DNA from: RGIG4608 sp045635885 | GTDB taxonomy: Bacteria > Bacillota > Clostridia > Oscillospirales > CAG-272 | Direction: 5' to 3' | Assembly: GCA_045635885.1 (NCBI GenBank) | Contig: JAZTWO010000003.1 | Coordinates: 1-39,390 of the forward strand | DNA: 39,390 nt | Shown here: positions 32,883 to 39,390 of the stretch, one piece after another | Numbering within the stretch: the stretch's first letter is position 1 | Layout of the letters: each line of letters begins with the position of its first letter | Made by a program: the position numbers and the translations under genes | Notes under the pieces: model-generated | What the model was told of the DNA's origin: nothing | Seen by the model: only the letters and a program-made list of their open reading frames with translations | The model's database searches: none

Positions 32883-35150
32883 CTATTCATCAGGATCTAA
32901 ATATCTAAACGTTACTGTTATTACAGTACCAGGGGAAACCTTTGTTCCCGGTGGAATGGATTGTGCAATTACTATCGCACCCGCACCACTCATATAGTTG
33001 TCAGTTCCTTCTATGCAAATGTTTAGCTTCGCATTCAGTAGCATCTGATTTGCCGCATAAGCTCCCTTTCCAACAAGGTCGGGAACGGTGACGCTCAAAT
33101 CCTCGGGAGCATTGCCCGTATACAACGTAATAACTTTATTTGTTCTATCAATAACCGTGCTTCCCAAAGGAACTTGTGATGTAACGTAGTCGCCATTTCC
33201 TTTAACTATAACCTGATAGTCATAGCTTTCTGCCTGAAGAATTGCATCTTCAAGAGGAATACCCGTAAGGTAAGGAACTTTTACGCTGTTATCCTGTGAA
33301 ACGTCCTTTTCAACCCCAATATAAGGAAGAACGTTTTCCATAATCGCTCCCATATACGGAGCCGCAATTACGCTTCCGTAAAGCACACCACGGCTTGGTT
33401 CATCCACCATAATAAGAACTGCAATTTCGGGATCGTCCGCAGGTGCAAATGCTACACACGAGCAAATATAGGGTTCAACGTTTTCAACACGTATTTCAGT
33501 TCCCTTCTTTTCACTCGTTCCTGTTTTTGCCGCTATTTTATATCCTGCGACATAAACGTTTTTCGCACCACCATCACCCGAAACACCTTCTTCCAAAATG
33601 ACGGCGAGTTTATCGCACACATCTTGGCTTATAACCTGACGTTTAACGTTTGTTTCGTGTTGATACGTTACGTTTCCGTTATTATCAGTAATTTGTTCAA
33701 CAAGGTAGGGTTCTATTAAATATCCGCCATTAGCAACAGCCGCAATAGCCATTATATGTTGGATTGGTGTTATATTGAAGTTCTGACCGAATGCATAAAT
33801 CGCAAGGTCAAGTTCTGTCATATCGTTTTGGCTCTTGATAACACTATTACCTTCACCGGGAAGGTCAATGCCTGTTTTTTCACCGTAGCCAAACGACTTA
33901 AAATAATCAAAGAATTTTGTTATGCCAAGTCGCTCACCAATAGTCATAAACCACACGTTGCAAGACTGTACAAGGCCTTGAGCAAAGCTCAAAAGTCCGT
34001 GACCATCAGTTTCGTGACAGTGGATTTTGTGCCCGAAAAGATTAAGGAATCCGCCACAGTAGACATCATCATTTTCAAGCTTAACCTTATTTTCAGTAAG
34101 TGCCATGGAAGAAGAAACAACCTTAAAGGTTGATCCGGGGATATATGAGTCAGAAACCGCTTTGTTTCTCCACATATCCATCAAGTACTCTTGCTTTGTC
34201 TGATTGTATTCTTCAGTTCCTACTATAAGACCGTCTTCAAGAAGGAAGTTGGAATAGTATTCATTCAATGTCCAAGGATCGTTAAGGTCATAACCCGGAA
34301 CAGTTGCCATTGCAAGAATAGCACCCGTTTTAACGTTAACCACAATTCCGCATGCTCTATTTTGAGCACCACATTCATTAACCGTTGCAATAAGCTGTTC
34401 CTCAAGCACCTTTTGAATGTAAGAATCTATTGTGGTTGTAAGATTTCCGCCGTTTTGCGCAGGAATGTAGCTTTCGTATTCATATGGCATTTCGTTTCCA
34501 TATGAATCTCGTGCAGTGATATAATAGCCATCAGTTCCTGCAAGAATTTCTTCATATTGAGATTCAAGACCGTAAATTCCTTCACCGTCGGCATTGGTAA
34601 AGCCCAAAACTGAAGATGCAAGCTCTGAGTTGGGATAATATCTTGTGCTCATTGCCTGAATATGAATCATATTCTCAAGTTTATTGTCGGTGATGAATTT
34701 TCTTACCTCGTCCGCCTTTTCATCTCTAACGTTTTTAGCGATTGTGCGGTCGTGGTATTTAGTATATGTAGTTTGCTCATATACCTTGCTATATTCCACG
34801 TCAAGAATTTCAGAAAGTCCACTTGAAATTTTCTCGGCGTAATTTATGTTTTTGCCGTTCTTGTCAGCTTCAAGCTGAGCGCTTAAAATCGACGAGGGGG
34901 CAATAAAAATTCTATAGGTTGTAATATTTGTGGCAAGAATGTTGCCATTTCTATCATAAATTGTTCCACGCTCTGCGGCAACCGAAGATTGTGTTGTTAT
35001 TTGATCAATAACCTTTGAAAGATATTTATCAAAGTCAATCGCTTGAATCCAAAATATTCTTCCAAGAAGAATGGAAAACACAAGCAATATTCCAACCAAA
35101 ACTACAGTAGCTCTTTTTAATCTTTCGTGGCTGATATATTCATTATTCAA
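32883..35150 (-). CDS. pbpB: SpoVD/PBP2B-type transpeptidase with two PASTA domains
   Basis: The protein has 755 residues and starts at TTG 35150. AAGGAG (35160-35165) lies 9 nt upstream and no in-frame ATG is nearby. It has a membrane helix (about 14-34) and a PBP dimerisation domain (about 55-235). The transpeptidase shows SxxK at Ser340-Lys343 (STFK), SxN at 396-398 (SCN) and KTG at 542-544. The segment YCGGFLNLFGHKIHCHE is typical of the SpoVD/PBP2 group. Two PASTA domains sit at about 622-680 and 684-748. It cross-links septal peptidoglycan with FtsW. The name could equally be spoVD; which role it serves (division, sporulation or both) cannot be read from the sequence. Confidence 0.93.
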   Translation of the reverse strand: MNNEYISHERLKRATVVLVGILLVFSILLGRIFWIQAIDFDKYLSKVIDQITTQSSVAAERGTIYDRNGNILATNITTYRIFIAPSSILSAQLEADKNGKNINYAEKISSGLSEILDVEYSKVYEQTTYTKYHDRTIAKNVRDEKADEVRKFITDNKLENMIHIQAMSTRYYPNSELASSVLGFTNADGEGIYGLESQYEEILAGTDGYYITARDSYGNEMPYEYESYIPAQNGGNLTTTIDSYIQKVLEEQLIATVNECGAQNRACGIVVNVKTGAILAMATVPGYDLNDPWTLNEYYSNFLLEDGLIVGTEEYNQTKQEYLMDMWRNKAVSDSYIPGSTFKVVSSSMALTENKVKLENDDVYCGGFLNLFGHKIHCHETDGHGLLSFAQGLVQSCNVWFMTIGERLGITKFFDYFKSFGYGEKTGIDLPGEGNSVIKSQNDMTELDLAIYAFGQNFNITPIQHIMAIAAVANGGYLIEPYLVEQITDNNGNVTYQHETNVKRQVISQDVCDKLAVILEEGVSGDGGAKNVYVAGYKIAAKTGTSEKKGTEIRVENVEPYICSCVAFAPADDPEIAVLIMVDEPSRGVLYGSVIAAPYMGAIMENVLPYIGVEKDVSQDNSVKVPYLTGIPLEDAILQAESYDYQVIVKGNGDYVTSQVPLGSTVIDRTNKVITLYTGNAPEDLSVTVPDLVGKGAYAANQMLLNAKLNICIEGTDNYMSGAGAIVIAQSIPPGTKVSPGTVITVTFRYLDPDE

Positions 35151-35191
35151 TCAATCACGCTCCTTTTCACAATTTACCATTTACGAAAAAT

Positions 35192-35284
35192 AAACGGTGA
35201 GAGCCGGATTCAAGCAAATGGGCCGTTGCTTTTGCTCCGTGACGCAACTTAAACACTAAAGGTGCGCCCTGCTCTTCACCGTTT
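35192..35284 (-). promoter_or_regulatory. ~93-nt potentially structured leader element between ftsL and pbpB
   Basis: The outer arms AAACGGTGA (35192-35200) and TCACCGTTT (35276-35284) pair perfectly. The next four pairs, GAGC (35201-35204) and GCTC (35271-35274), extend the stem past a 1-nt bulge. Inside lie GGGC/GCCC and GTTGC/GCAAC complementary segments (35225-35229 with 35244-35248). A competing pairing, AAGCAA (35213-35218) with TTGCTT (35226-35231), is also possible. On the minus strand the closing stem is followed by TTTATTTTT, as in an attenuator or terminator. I do not recognise a known riboswitch class. It could be an RNA regulator of pbpB, a processing site or a small dispersed repeat. 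Confidence 0.5.
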
Positions 35285-35311
35285 TTCAAGTGTGGCAAAT
35301 GGAAAGAAATC

Positions 35312-35340
35312 TGCCTTCTTTATATTATTCACAGAAGGCA
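35312..35340 (-). terminator. Small hairpin downstream of ftsL
   Basis: The arms TGCCTTCT (35312-35319) and AGAAGGCA (35333-35340) enclose an AT-rich 13-nt loop. It lies 15 bp past the ftsL stop. The T-tract on the minus strand is poor, so it may be a weak terminator or an mRNA-processing stem. Confidence 0.4.
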
Positions 35341-35354
35341 AAGTTTATGATTTT

Positions 35355-36287
35355 TCACTCAAACAGTTGAAAAATCCAGTCAAGAATCAAGCCAAAGGAC
35401 ATTTTGTTTTCTTCGTCCTTGCTCATTCCGTCAGTTTTATTAGTTTTTATATATTCAGCATTTACATGCTCTTGTTTTATCATCCCAAGAGATTCTTTTG
35501 CAAATATTTCTATATCGGCATCAATGTTCTTTTTGTCAAGATCGTTTTTAAGCTCCGCTATTTCTGCGTCGAGCAAAGAAATTTCATCTTTCAACTCATT
35601 CTGCTCGCTTTTAGCAGACCCAAGAAGCACAATTGAACCAATTATAAGCATTAGCGACATAGTTATAAGGGCTATTGCAAGTACTATTCCTTTGGGGAAT
35701 TTTGATTTTTTACCCTCAACAATCTTTTCTTTATTTCTCTCATCAATGGGAATCCAGGTTTTTGCCGCTGTTTTTGCAACCTCTTTGATTTTTGCGTTTT
35801 TAGAGAGAGCATTAACATTTTTGCCTGTTTTTGAATTAGTATTTTTCATTTGTTTACTTTTGCCCTTGGGATTGGAGCGCTCTGCTTCAGCTTTGAGCTT
35901 TGCTTTGATGTCGTTCTTTTCCGTATGCATTTTCATATTTTCTTTTTTATACCTTGCACGGTCAATTCTTTGAAGCAAAATTACCGTATCAAGTTCAGCA
36001 TTCGATTCGGGGGTGTATTCACGATTCGCTTTATAGTAATCGGCGAAATCACCGTCCGTCATATAATTTCCTTTTTTAGAAACACCGTTCTTGTATTCGT
36101 GAAGGTGTTTTGCACCGTCATTCGAGATTTTATAAGATTTGGGCGCAATCGCTCTTGTTGCGATTTCCCTTGTCTTTTGCTCTGCATAGGCAGGACTTCT
36201 ATCATAGTTAGTTCCGCGATTTTCATATCTTTTGCAAAGTTCGTCAATCACTCTGTCCTGATTTTTGGAGCTTTGAACTTTTTTCAT
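35355..36287 (-). CDS. ftsL: FtsL-like division protein with long cytoplasmic tail
   Basis: The protein has 310 residues. Residues 1-199 are highly charged and probably cytoplasmic, with no recognised domain. Residues about 201-223 are the single membrane helix. Residues about 226-254 are a coiled coil (heptad-like EQNELKDEISLLDAEIAEL). They are followed by IEIFAKESLGMIKQEH (260-274), the A-x-E-x-LGM motif shared by FtsL, FtsB and DivIC. The position between rsmH and pbpB is the classic ftsL slot. Usual FtsL proteins are roughly 100-130 residues, so about 200 residues are extra. It should act in the FtsQLB complex that activates FtsW-PBP. Confidence 0.78.
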   Translation of the reverse strand: MKKVQSSKNQDRVIDELCKRYENRGTNYDRSPAYAEQKTREIATRAIAPKSYKISNDGAKHLHEYKNGVSKKGNYMTDGDFADYYKANREYTPESNAELDTVILLQRIDRARYKKENMKMHTEKNDIKAKLKAEAERSNPKGKSKQMKNTNSKTGKNVNALSKNAKIKEVAKTAAKTWIPIDERNKEKIVEGKKSKFPKGIVLAIALITMSLMLIIGSIVLLGSAKSEQNELKDEISLLDAEIAELKNDLDKKNIDADIEIFAKESLGMIKQEHVNAEYIKTNKTDGMSKDEENKMSFGLILDWIFQLFE

Positions 36288-36305
36288 CGTGGAATTCCCT
36301 TTCGT

Positions 36306-37232
36306 TTATATTCTTTCTGCAACTCTGAGCTTTGCACTCTTTGAACGGCTGTTCACCGCAAGTTCCTCTTCGCTTGGTAGTATCGGCTTTTTAGTAAGAA
36401 CCTTGATTTTGGGTTTGTTGCCGCAAACGCAAACGGGAAAGTCCTTGGGACAAGTGCATCCGGAAGCAAGCTGATTGAATGTTTGTTTAACAATTCTATC
36501 TTCAAGACTGTGGAATGTGATAATCACAATTCTGCCGCCAACGTTCATTGAGTTAACCGCTGCCTCAATTGTGGGAGCGATAACGTCAAGCTCTTTATTA
36601 ACTTCAATTCTTATTGCCTGGAAAACTCGTTTAACCGAACTCCACTCTTCCTTTCTCGCAAAGGAAGGAATTGATTTTTTTATTATTTCAACAAACTCAC
36701 CGGTCGTTTTAACAGGTCTTGCCTCAATTATTCCCGCAACGATTTTGGGAGCAAATCTCTCTTCACCAAAATCGTAAATGATTTTTTTAAGTTCATCTGC
36801 AGAATATTCATTAACAACCGTATAAGCGGAGCGAGCAGCTCTGTTGTCCATTCTCATATCGAGTGGAGCATCTGCCATATAGGAAAACCCACGTTCAGCA
36901 GTATCAAGCTGATATGATGAAACACCAAGATCAAGCAAAAGCCCATCAATCTTGTCAACACCAAGATTTTCAAGAACAGTTTTGATGTTTGAGAAGTTAT
37001 CTCTGACAATCTTCACTTTGTCACCATACGAAGCAAGTCGCTCGGTGATAACCTTGATGGCATCTTCATCTTGGTCGATAGGGATAAGTAAACCACCCTC
37101 AAGTTTTTCAGCAATCTTAGAGGAGTGACCTGCGCCACCCGCAGTACCGTCAACGTAGATACCGTTGGGATTTATGTTAAGATTTTCAATGCACTCGTTA
37201 AGGAGTACAGAAAAATGTGAAAACCCGCTCAT
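36306..37232 (-). CDS. rsmH: 16S rRNA (cytosine-1402-N4)-methyltransferase RsmH
   Basis: The protein has 308 residues from the ATG at 37232, 2 nt after the mraZ stop. A TTG at 37247 is in frame but inside mraZ. The SAM site is YVDGTAGGAGHS near residue 30. GLLLDLGVSSYQLD, the segment DMRMD, FQAIRIEVNKEL and the motif HSLEDRIVK are typical. It methylates C1402 of 16S rRNA and is conserved at the head of dcw clusters (mraW). Confidence 0.95.
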   Translation of the reverse strand: MSGFSHFSVLLNECIENLNINPNGIYVDGTAGGAGHSSKIAEKLEGGLLIPIDQDEDAIKVITERLASYGDKVKIVRDNFSNIKTVLENLGVDKIDGLLLDLGVSSYQLDTAERGFSYMADAPLDMRMDNRAARSAYTVVNEYSADELKKIIYDFGEERFAPKIVAGIIEARPVKTTGEFVEIIKKSIPSFARKEEWSSVKRVFQAIRIEVNKELDVIAPTIEAAVNSMNVGGRIVIITFHSLEDRIVKQTFNQLASGCTCPKDFPVCVCGNKPKIKVLTKKPILPSEEELAVNSRSKSAKLRVAERI

Positions 37233-37234
37233 AA

Positions 37235-37657
37235 TTAAAGTCCGCAATCTTCAAGAGCTGCACGGAGTGTTTCCATATCCTGCTCTGCCTGATTGTTTTC
37301 GTAAGATTCTTCTGCCCAAATTTCTGCATAATCGCCACATCCGATAATAACGGTTCCTTTGGCGATTGACGCAAACTGAAGCATTGACTGAGGAAGAACA
37401 ATTCTTCCCTGTCCGTCTGGTGAAACCTCGATTGAATTACCAATCAAGAAACGAAGTGCTTCTTCACTTGTTTTTCTTGGAAGGAGTTTAATGGGAGCGA
37501 TGTATTTTTCCCACTCTGCGTGAGAGTAAATCTTTAAATAATTTCCGCGAATGCTTTGAGAAACAACGAATGTTTCGCCAAGTTCTTCACGGTATTTTGC
37601 AGGCACAAAAAGACGATTTTTTGAGTCGACATTGTGCTTAAAATTGTTTGATAACAT
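37235..37657 (-). CDS. mraZ: Transcriptional regulator MraZ
   Basis: The protein has 140 residues. The ATG at 37657 has AAGGAG (37666-37671) 8 nt upstream. It contains two AbrB-like half-repeats with the DxxxR motif: NVDSKNRLFVPAKYREELG in the N-half and EVSPDGQGRIVLPQSM in the C-half. MraZ is a ring-forming DNA-binding protein that autoregulates the dcw operon through short direct repeats downstream of or near the promoter. It is the first gene of the cluster. Confidence 0.95.
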   Translation of the reverse strand: MLSNNFKHNVDSKNRLFVPAKYREELGETFVVSQSIRGNYLKIYSHAEWEKYIAPIKLLPRKTSEEALRFLIGNSIEVSPDGQGRIVLPQSMLQFASIAKGTVIIGCGDYAEIWAEESYENNQAEQDMETLRAALEDCGL

Positions 37658-37702
37658 GCTCTTTACTCCTTTCAAAAATTTGAGTGAAATTCTCAAAATT
37701 CA

Positions 37703-37719
37703 CCACTTCTATACACTTT
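37703..37719 (-). promoter_or_regulatory. Candidate MraZ-binding direct repeats
   Basis: On the coding strand, AAAGTGT (37713-37719) and GAAGTGG (37703-37709) recur with a 10-nt period in the mraZ 5' leader. This resembles the AAAGTG(T/G) boxes described for MraZ in mollicutes. Only two units are seen, so the call is tentative. Confidence 0.45.
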
Positions 37720-37748
37720 TATGGGATTTCTCACCACGAAGCAACACC

Positions 37749-37777
37749 ATTATACTATATATAGGGCAAAAATGCAA
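37749..37777 (-). promoter_or_regulatory. Main dcw cluster promoter
   Basis: The -35 is TTGCAT (37772-37777), the spacer is 17 bp and the -10 is TATAAT (37749-37754) on the minus strand. The leader to mraZ is about 85 nt. Confidence 0.8.
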
Positions 37778-37976
37778 TAGTTTTTACAAAAAAGTTTGAA
37801 AAAAATTATTAATTTTTTGTAAACAAATTATTGTGAATATGTTAATATTTGCGCTTTTTGGCAAAAAAATGCCCCCAAGCCCATAAAAAATGAATTTTAA
37901 AGCATTTTTTCTATTTCTCCCCTCTCTAACACTTTTTAGGTGGGGATTTTACCCTATTTTTTTCAAAAAATGATAC
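37778..37976. other. AT-rich gene-free stretch upstream of the dcw promoter
   Basis: This stretch contains homopolymer A/T runs and no credible gene. Together with the promoter and mraZ leader it makes a gap of about 358 bp between mraZ and the ferritin-like gene. The first part (37778-37840) could act as an AT-rich UP-type element. Nothing else stands out. Confidence 0.6.
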
Positions 37977-38004
37977 AAAAAACCGCCGTTTAATAAACAG
38001 CGGC
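37977..38004 (-). terminator. Terminator of the ferritin-like gene
   Basis: On the minus strand, GCCGCTGTTT pairs with AAACGGCGG (one T-G wobble) around a short AT loop and is followed by TTTTTT. It insulates the dcw promoter from the upstream gene. Confidence 0.85.
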
Positions 38005-38015
38005 TTTTATTAAAC

Positions 38016-39293
38016 TTAATTACAGAAAAAATCCGTCGAATTTGCGGCACAAGGTGTTCGGCCGACGTCGGTATTATCACATCTGCGATTTCGCAAAGCG
38101 GGTATCGGATTTTCTGCCACTTCAAAACGATAATCATATTTGTGGCGTCGCAAATAATTCTCAATAACGTTGTGTGACGGAACAATATCGGTGCTTGGAT
38201 TTGTGATGTGTTGGAAACGGAAGAAATCCGCATTTGAGGGGAGGTCCTCAACTCTGATATACTGATTATCCTTCCCCGTTGTATATTGAACAGTGTCGGA
38301 AAGTATCTTTCTGACGTAATCAATATTTTCGTGCAATACGATGGGCGTTGGAAATTCACCGCATTTGATGACCTGTTGCCACTGTTTGCACTCATATTTT
38401 TGCAATAACTCGCACGCCTTATGAAGATGTCCAATCTCGGTATAAAGATTACATTCCCAAAGATGCTTGATACATTCATCAGTTTCAGTTACGTAGCAGG
38501 ACCAATAGAGATAGCACTCGCAGTATTCGTGCCAAAGCAACATCTCAAGCCAAGTTGCATTGGGATCCATAAGTGATTCATAATGAGTAACGTGCTCCTC
38601 CTCAACAAGCGCTATTTCCTGATATAGCTTTCTTGCCATATCGTTGCAGGCAAAATTCGTGACGTTCATATAGTAGTTCATCGTCTGCTGCTCTGCCGCA
38701 GTAATTATCATCGTATCGAGTACGGTTTGCACGTCTGCAAGCTTCGAATTAATGTTCTTTCTAACATTGTCCTTTGGAAATCTATGGTGAGAAATCGTAG
38801 GTCTGCCGGGCATAATCTCGGTATATCTGCCAACAAGAAATTCAGGCGATGTTCCCTCAGTCATATCAAGCAAATTCGAGTATCTGTAAAGGTGGTCAAA
38901 GTCCTCTAAAAGCGCGAAATCTAGGGCTTTTTTAACGTTGCAATCCTTCTCGCGTTTGGCAAGCTCGGCAGTGAGGTCAACCGCAAGCTGCTCATAGCCA
39001 ATCGTGTGTTCGAGAATGCTCTCATTTATAGGTTTTAGCAGTGAATTTTTAAGCTGCTGCTGTTTTTCAACCTCGCGTGTAAGAGCAAGCTCGCGTCGCA
39101 AATCATTGTCATCGGTGTGACGAGCAAATTGATGTGAAAACCAGTTCGCCTCAAATTCCGTTCCGTTCATTAGAATTATACGCGTTTTTGTGTAAGGATC
39201 AACCGTCTTTTTGTTATAGGATTCCGGATACATCTCACTCCAATTTTGCAATGCCTTCTCGGGCGCAATTCCCTTTTCGTTAAATGGATTCAT
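38016..39293 (-). CDS. Unrecognised protein with ferritin-like carboxylate/His pattern
   Basis: The protein has 425 residues. AAAGGAG (39300-39306) is 6 nt before the ATG. It is mostly helical, soluble and rich in Glu, His, Tyr and Cys, with no signal peptide. Spaced Glu/His pairs resemble ferritin-like di-iron helices: LLEDFDHLYRYSNL (128-141), AAEQQTMNYYMN (199-210), IALVEEEHVTHYESL (227-241) and YTEIGHLHKACELL (284-297). The middle stretch WHEYCECYLYWSC (254-266) is unusually rich in aromatics and Cys. The last 21 residues hold three Cys (405, 415, 424) and end in Cys-Asn. I do not recognise a named family. A role in iron or oxidative-stress handling is inferred from the spacing alone. Confidence 0.7.
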   Translation of the reverse strand: MNPFNEKGIAPEKALQNWSEMYPESYNKKTVDPYTKTRIILMNGTEFEANWFSHQFARHTDDNDLRRELALTREVEKQQQLKNSLLKPINESILEHTIGYEQLAVDLTAELAKREKDCNVKKALDFALLEDFDHLYRYSNLLDMTEGTSPEFLVGRYTEIMPGRPTISHHRFPKDNVRKNINSKLADVQTVLDTMIITAAEQQTMNYYMNVTNFACNDMARKLYQEIALVEEEHVTHYESLMDPNATWLEMLLWHEYCECYLYWSCYVTETDECIKHLWECNLYTEIGHLHKACELLQKYECKQWQQVIKCGEFPTPIVLHENIDYVRKILSDTVQYTTGKDNQYIRVEDLPSNADFFRFQHITNPSTDIVPSHNVIENYLRRHKYDYRFEVAENPIPALRNRRCDNTDVGRTPCAANSTDFFCN

Positions 39294-39318
39294 AAATTAC
39301 TCCTTTCAATTTATTTCC

Positions 39319-39379
39319 ATAATATAGTATGTTGCTAACACACAAAAATATACTTTTATTTGATAAATTTGGATTTATC
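39319..39379 (-). promoter_or_regulatory. Probable promoter/operator region of the ferritin-like gene
   Basis: A -10 candidate (TATTAT 39319-39324 or TATATT 39321-39326) lies upstream of the ribosome site, but no good -35 is seen. A perfect inverted repeat, GATAAAT (39362-39368) and ATTTATC (39373-39379) around TTGG, lies about 40 bp upstream of the -10 candidates. It could be a regulator site. Confidence 0.35.
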
Positions 39380-39390
39380 GGGGAGAAGTT

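Noticed and set aside
35151..35180. Nine-codon leader frame (ATG GTA AAT TGT ...) ending right before the pbpB TTG start
   Set aside because: It has no ribosome site of its own. The AAGGAG inside it fits the TTG at 35150. It is too short to support.
35192..35284. Structured element as a known riboswitch (FMN, TPP, c-di-GMP, T-box, THF)
   Set aside because: None of the conserved core strings I know for these classes is present, so it is kept only as an unclassified candidate.
1..39390. CRISPR arrays, tRNA/rRNA genes, transposases, phage genes, defence systems
   Set aside because: These were looked for on both strands and none was found. The only repeats are intragenic coding repeats.

Overview
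The window reads as chromosomal DNA of an uncultured anaerobic, probably gut-dwelling member of the Clostridia (Bacillota). The evidence is the complete dcw (division and cell wall) cluster in Gram-positive order, with a PASTA-tailed SpoVD-type PBP, FtsW/SpoVE and FtsQ/DivIB. MurE carries the DNPR motif of meso-diaminopimelate-type enzymes. Promoters are consensus sigma-A type with 17-bp spacers, ribosome sites are strong, and rho-independent terminators are abundant. Secreted lipoproteins have Thr-rich linkers, and plant-polysaccharide and surface-adhesion functions are present. No rRNA, tRNA, CRISPR array, transposase or phage gene was seen.

Left part (1-4956, minus): the first 1652 residues of a very large secreted protein that runs off the left edge. 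It has a CBM26-like N-terminal domain, beta-helix-like stretches and many Cys-rich repeats. A 459-bp promoter region with several palindromes separates it from a two-gene amino-sugar operon (5416-7690, plus). That operon encodes a phosphoglucosamine mutase fused to an N-terminal Xre-type HTH domain, followed by a GlmU-like left-handed beta-helix acyltransferase. Together they should supply GlcNAc-1-P for the UDP-GlcNAc used by the wall genes further right.

Middle part (7723-24355): mostly single-gene transcription units, each with its own promoter and terminator. They are a CotH-kinase lipoprotein, an ArsB/NhaD-type permease, an aldo-keto reductase with two 4Fe-4S clusters, a GH13_8-like glycogen branching enzyme, a heterodimeric ABC exporter pair, a membrane-anchored alpha/beta hydrolase, a PL1 pectate-lyase lipoprotein, a PHP-family phosphoesterase, an ArsP_2-like metal permease and a convergent cupin.

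Right part (24437-37657, minus): the dcw cluster mraZ-rsmH-ftsL-spoVD/pbpB-murE-murF-mraY-ftsW-murG-ftsQ-ftsZ. A TTGCAT/TATAAT promoter lies in front of mraZ and another promoter in front of ftsZ. murD, murC, murB and ftsA are not in the cluster. The ftsL-like protein has an unusual roughly 200-residue cytoplasmic tail, and a roughly 93-nt potentially structured element sits between ftsL and pbpB. Upstream of mraZ lies a separate gene for an unrecognised protein with ferritin-like carboxylate/histidine patterns (38016-39293).

The strongest candidates for something undescribed are the HTH-GlmM fusion, the structured element inside the dcw cluster, the Cys/Asp repeat family shared by the giant surface protein and the pectate lyase, and the ferritin-like protein with a Cys-containing tail. 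All functional calls are by reading motifs; no database search was run.
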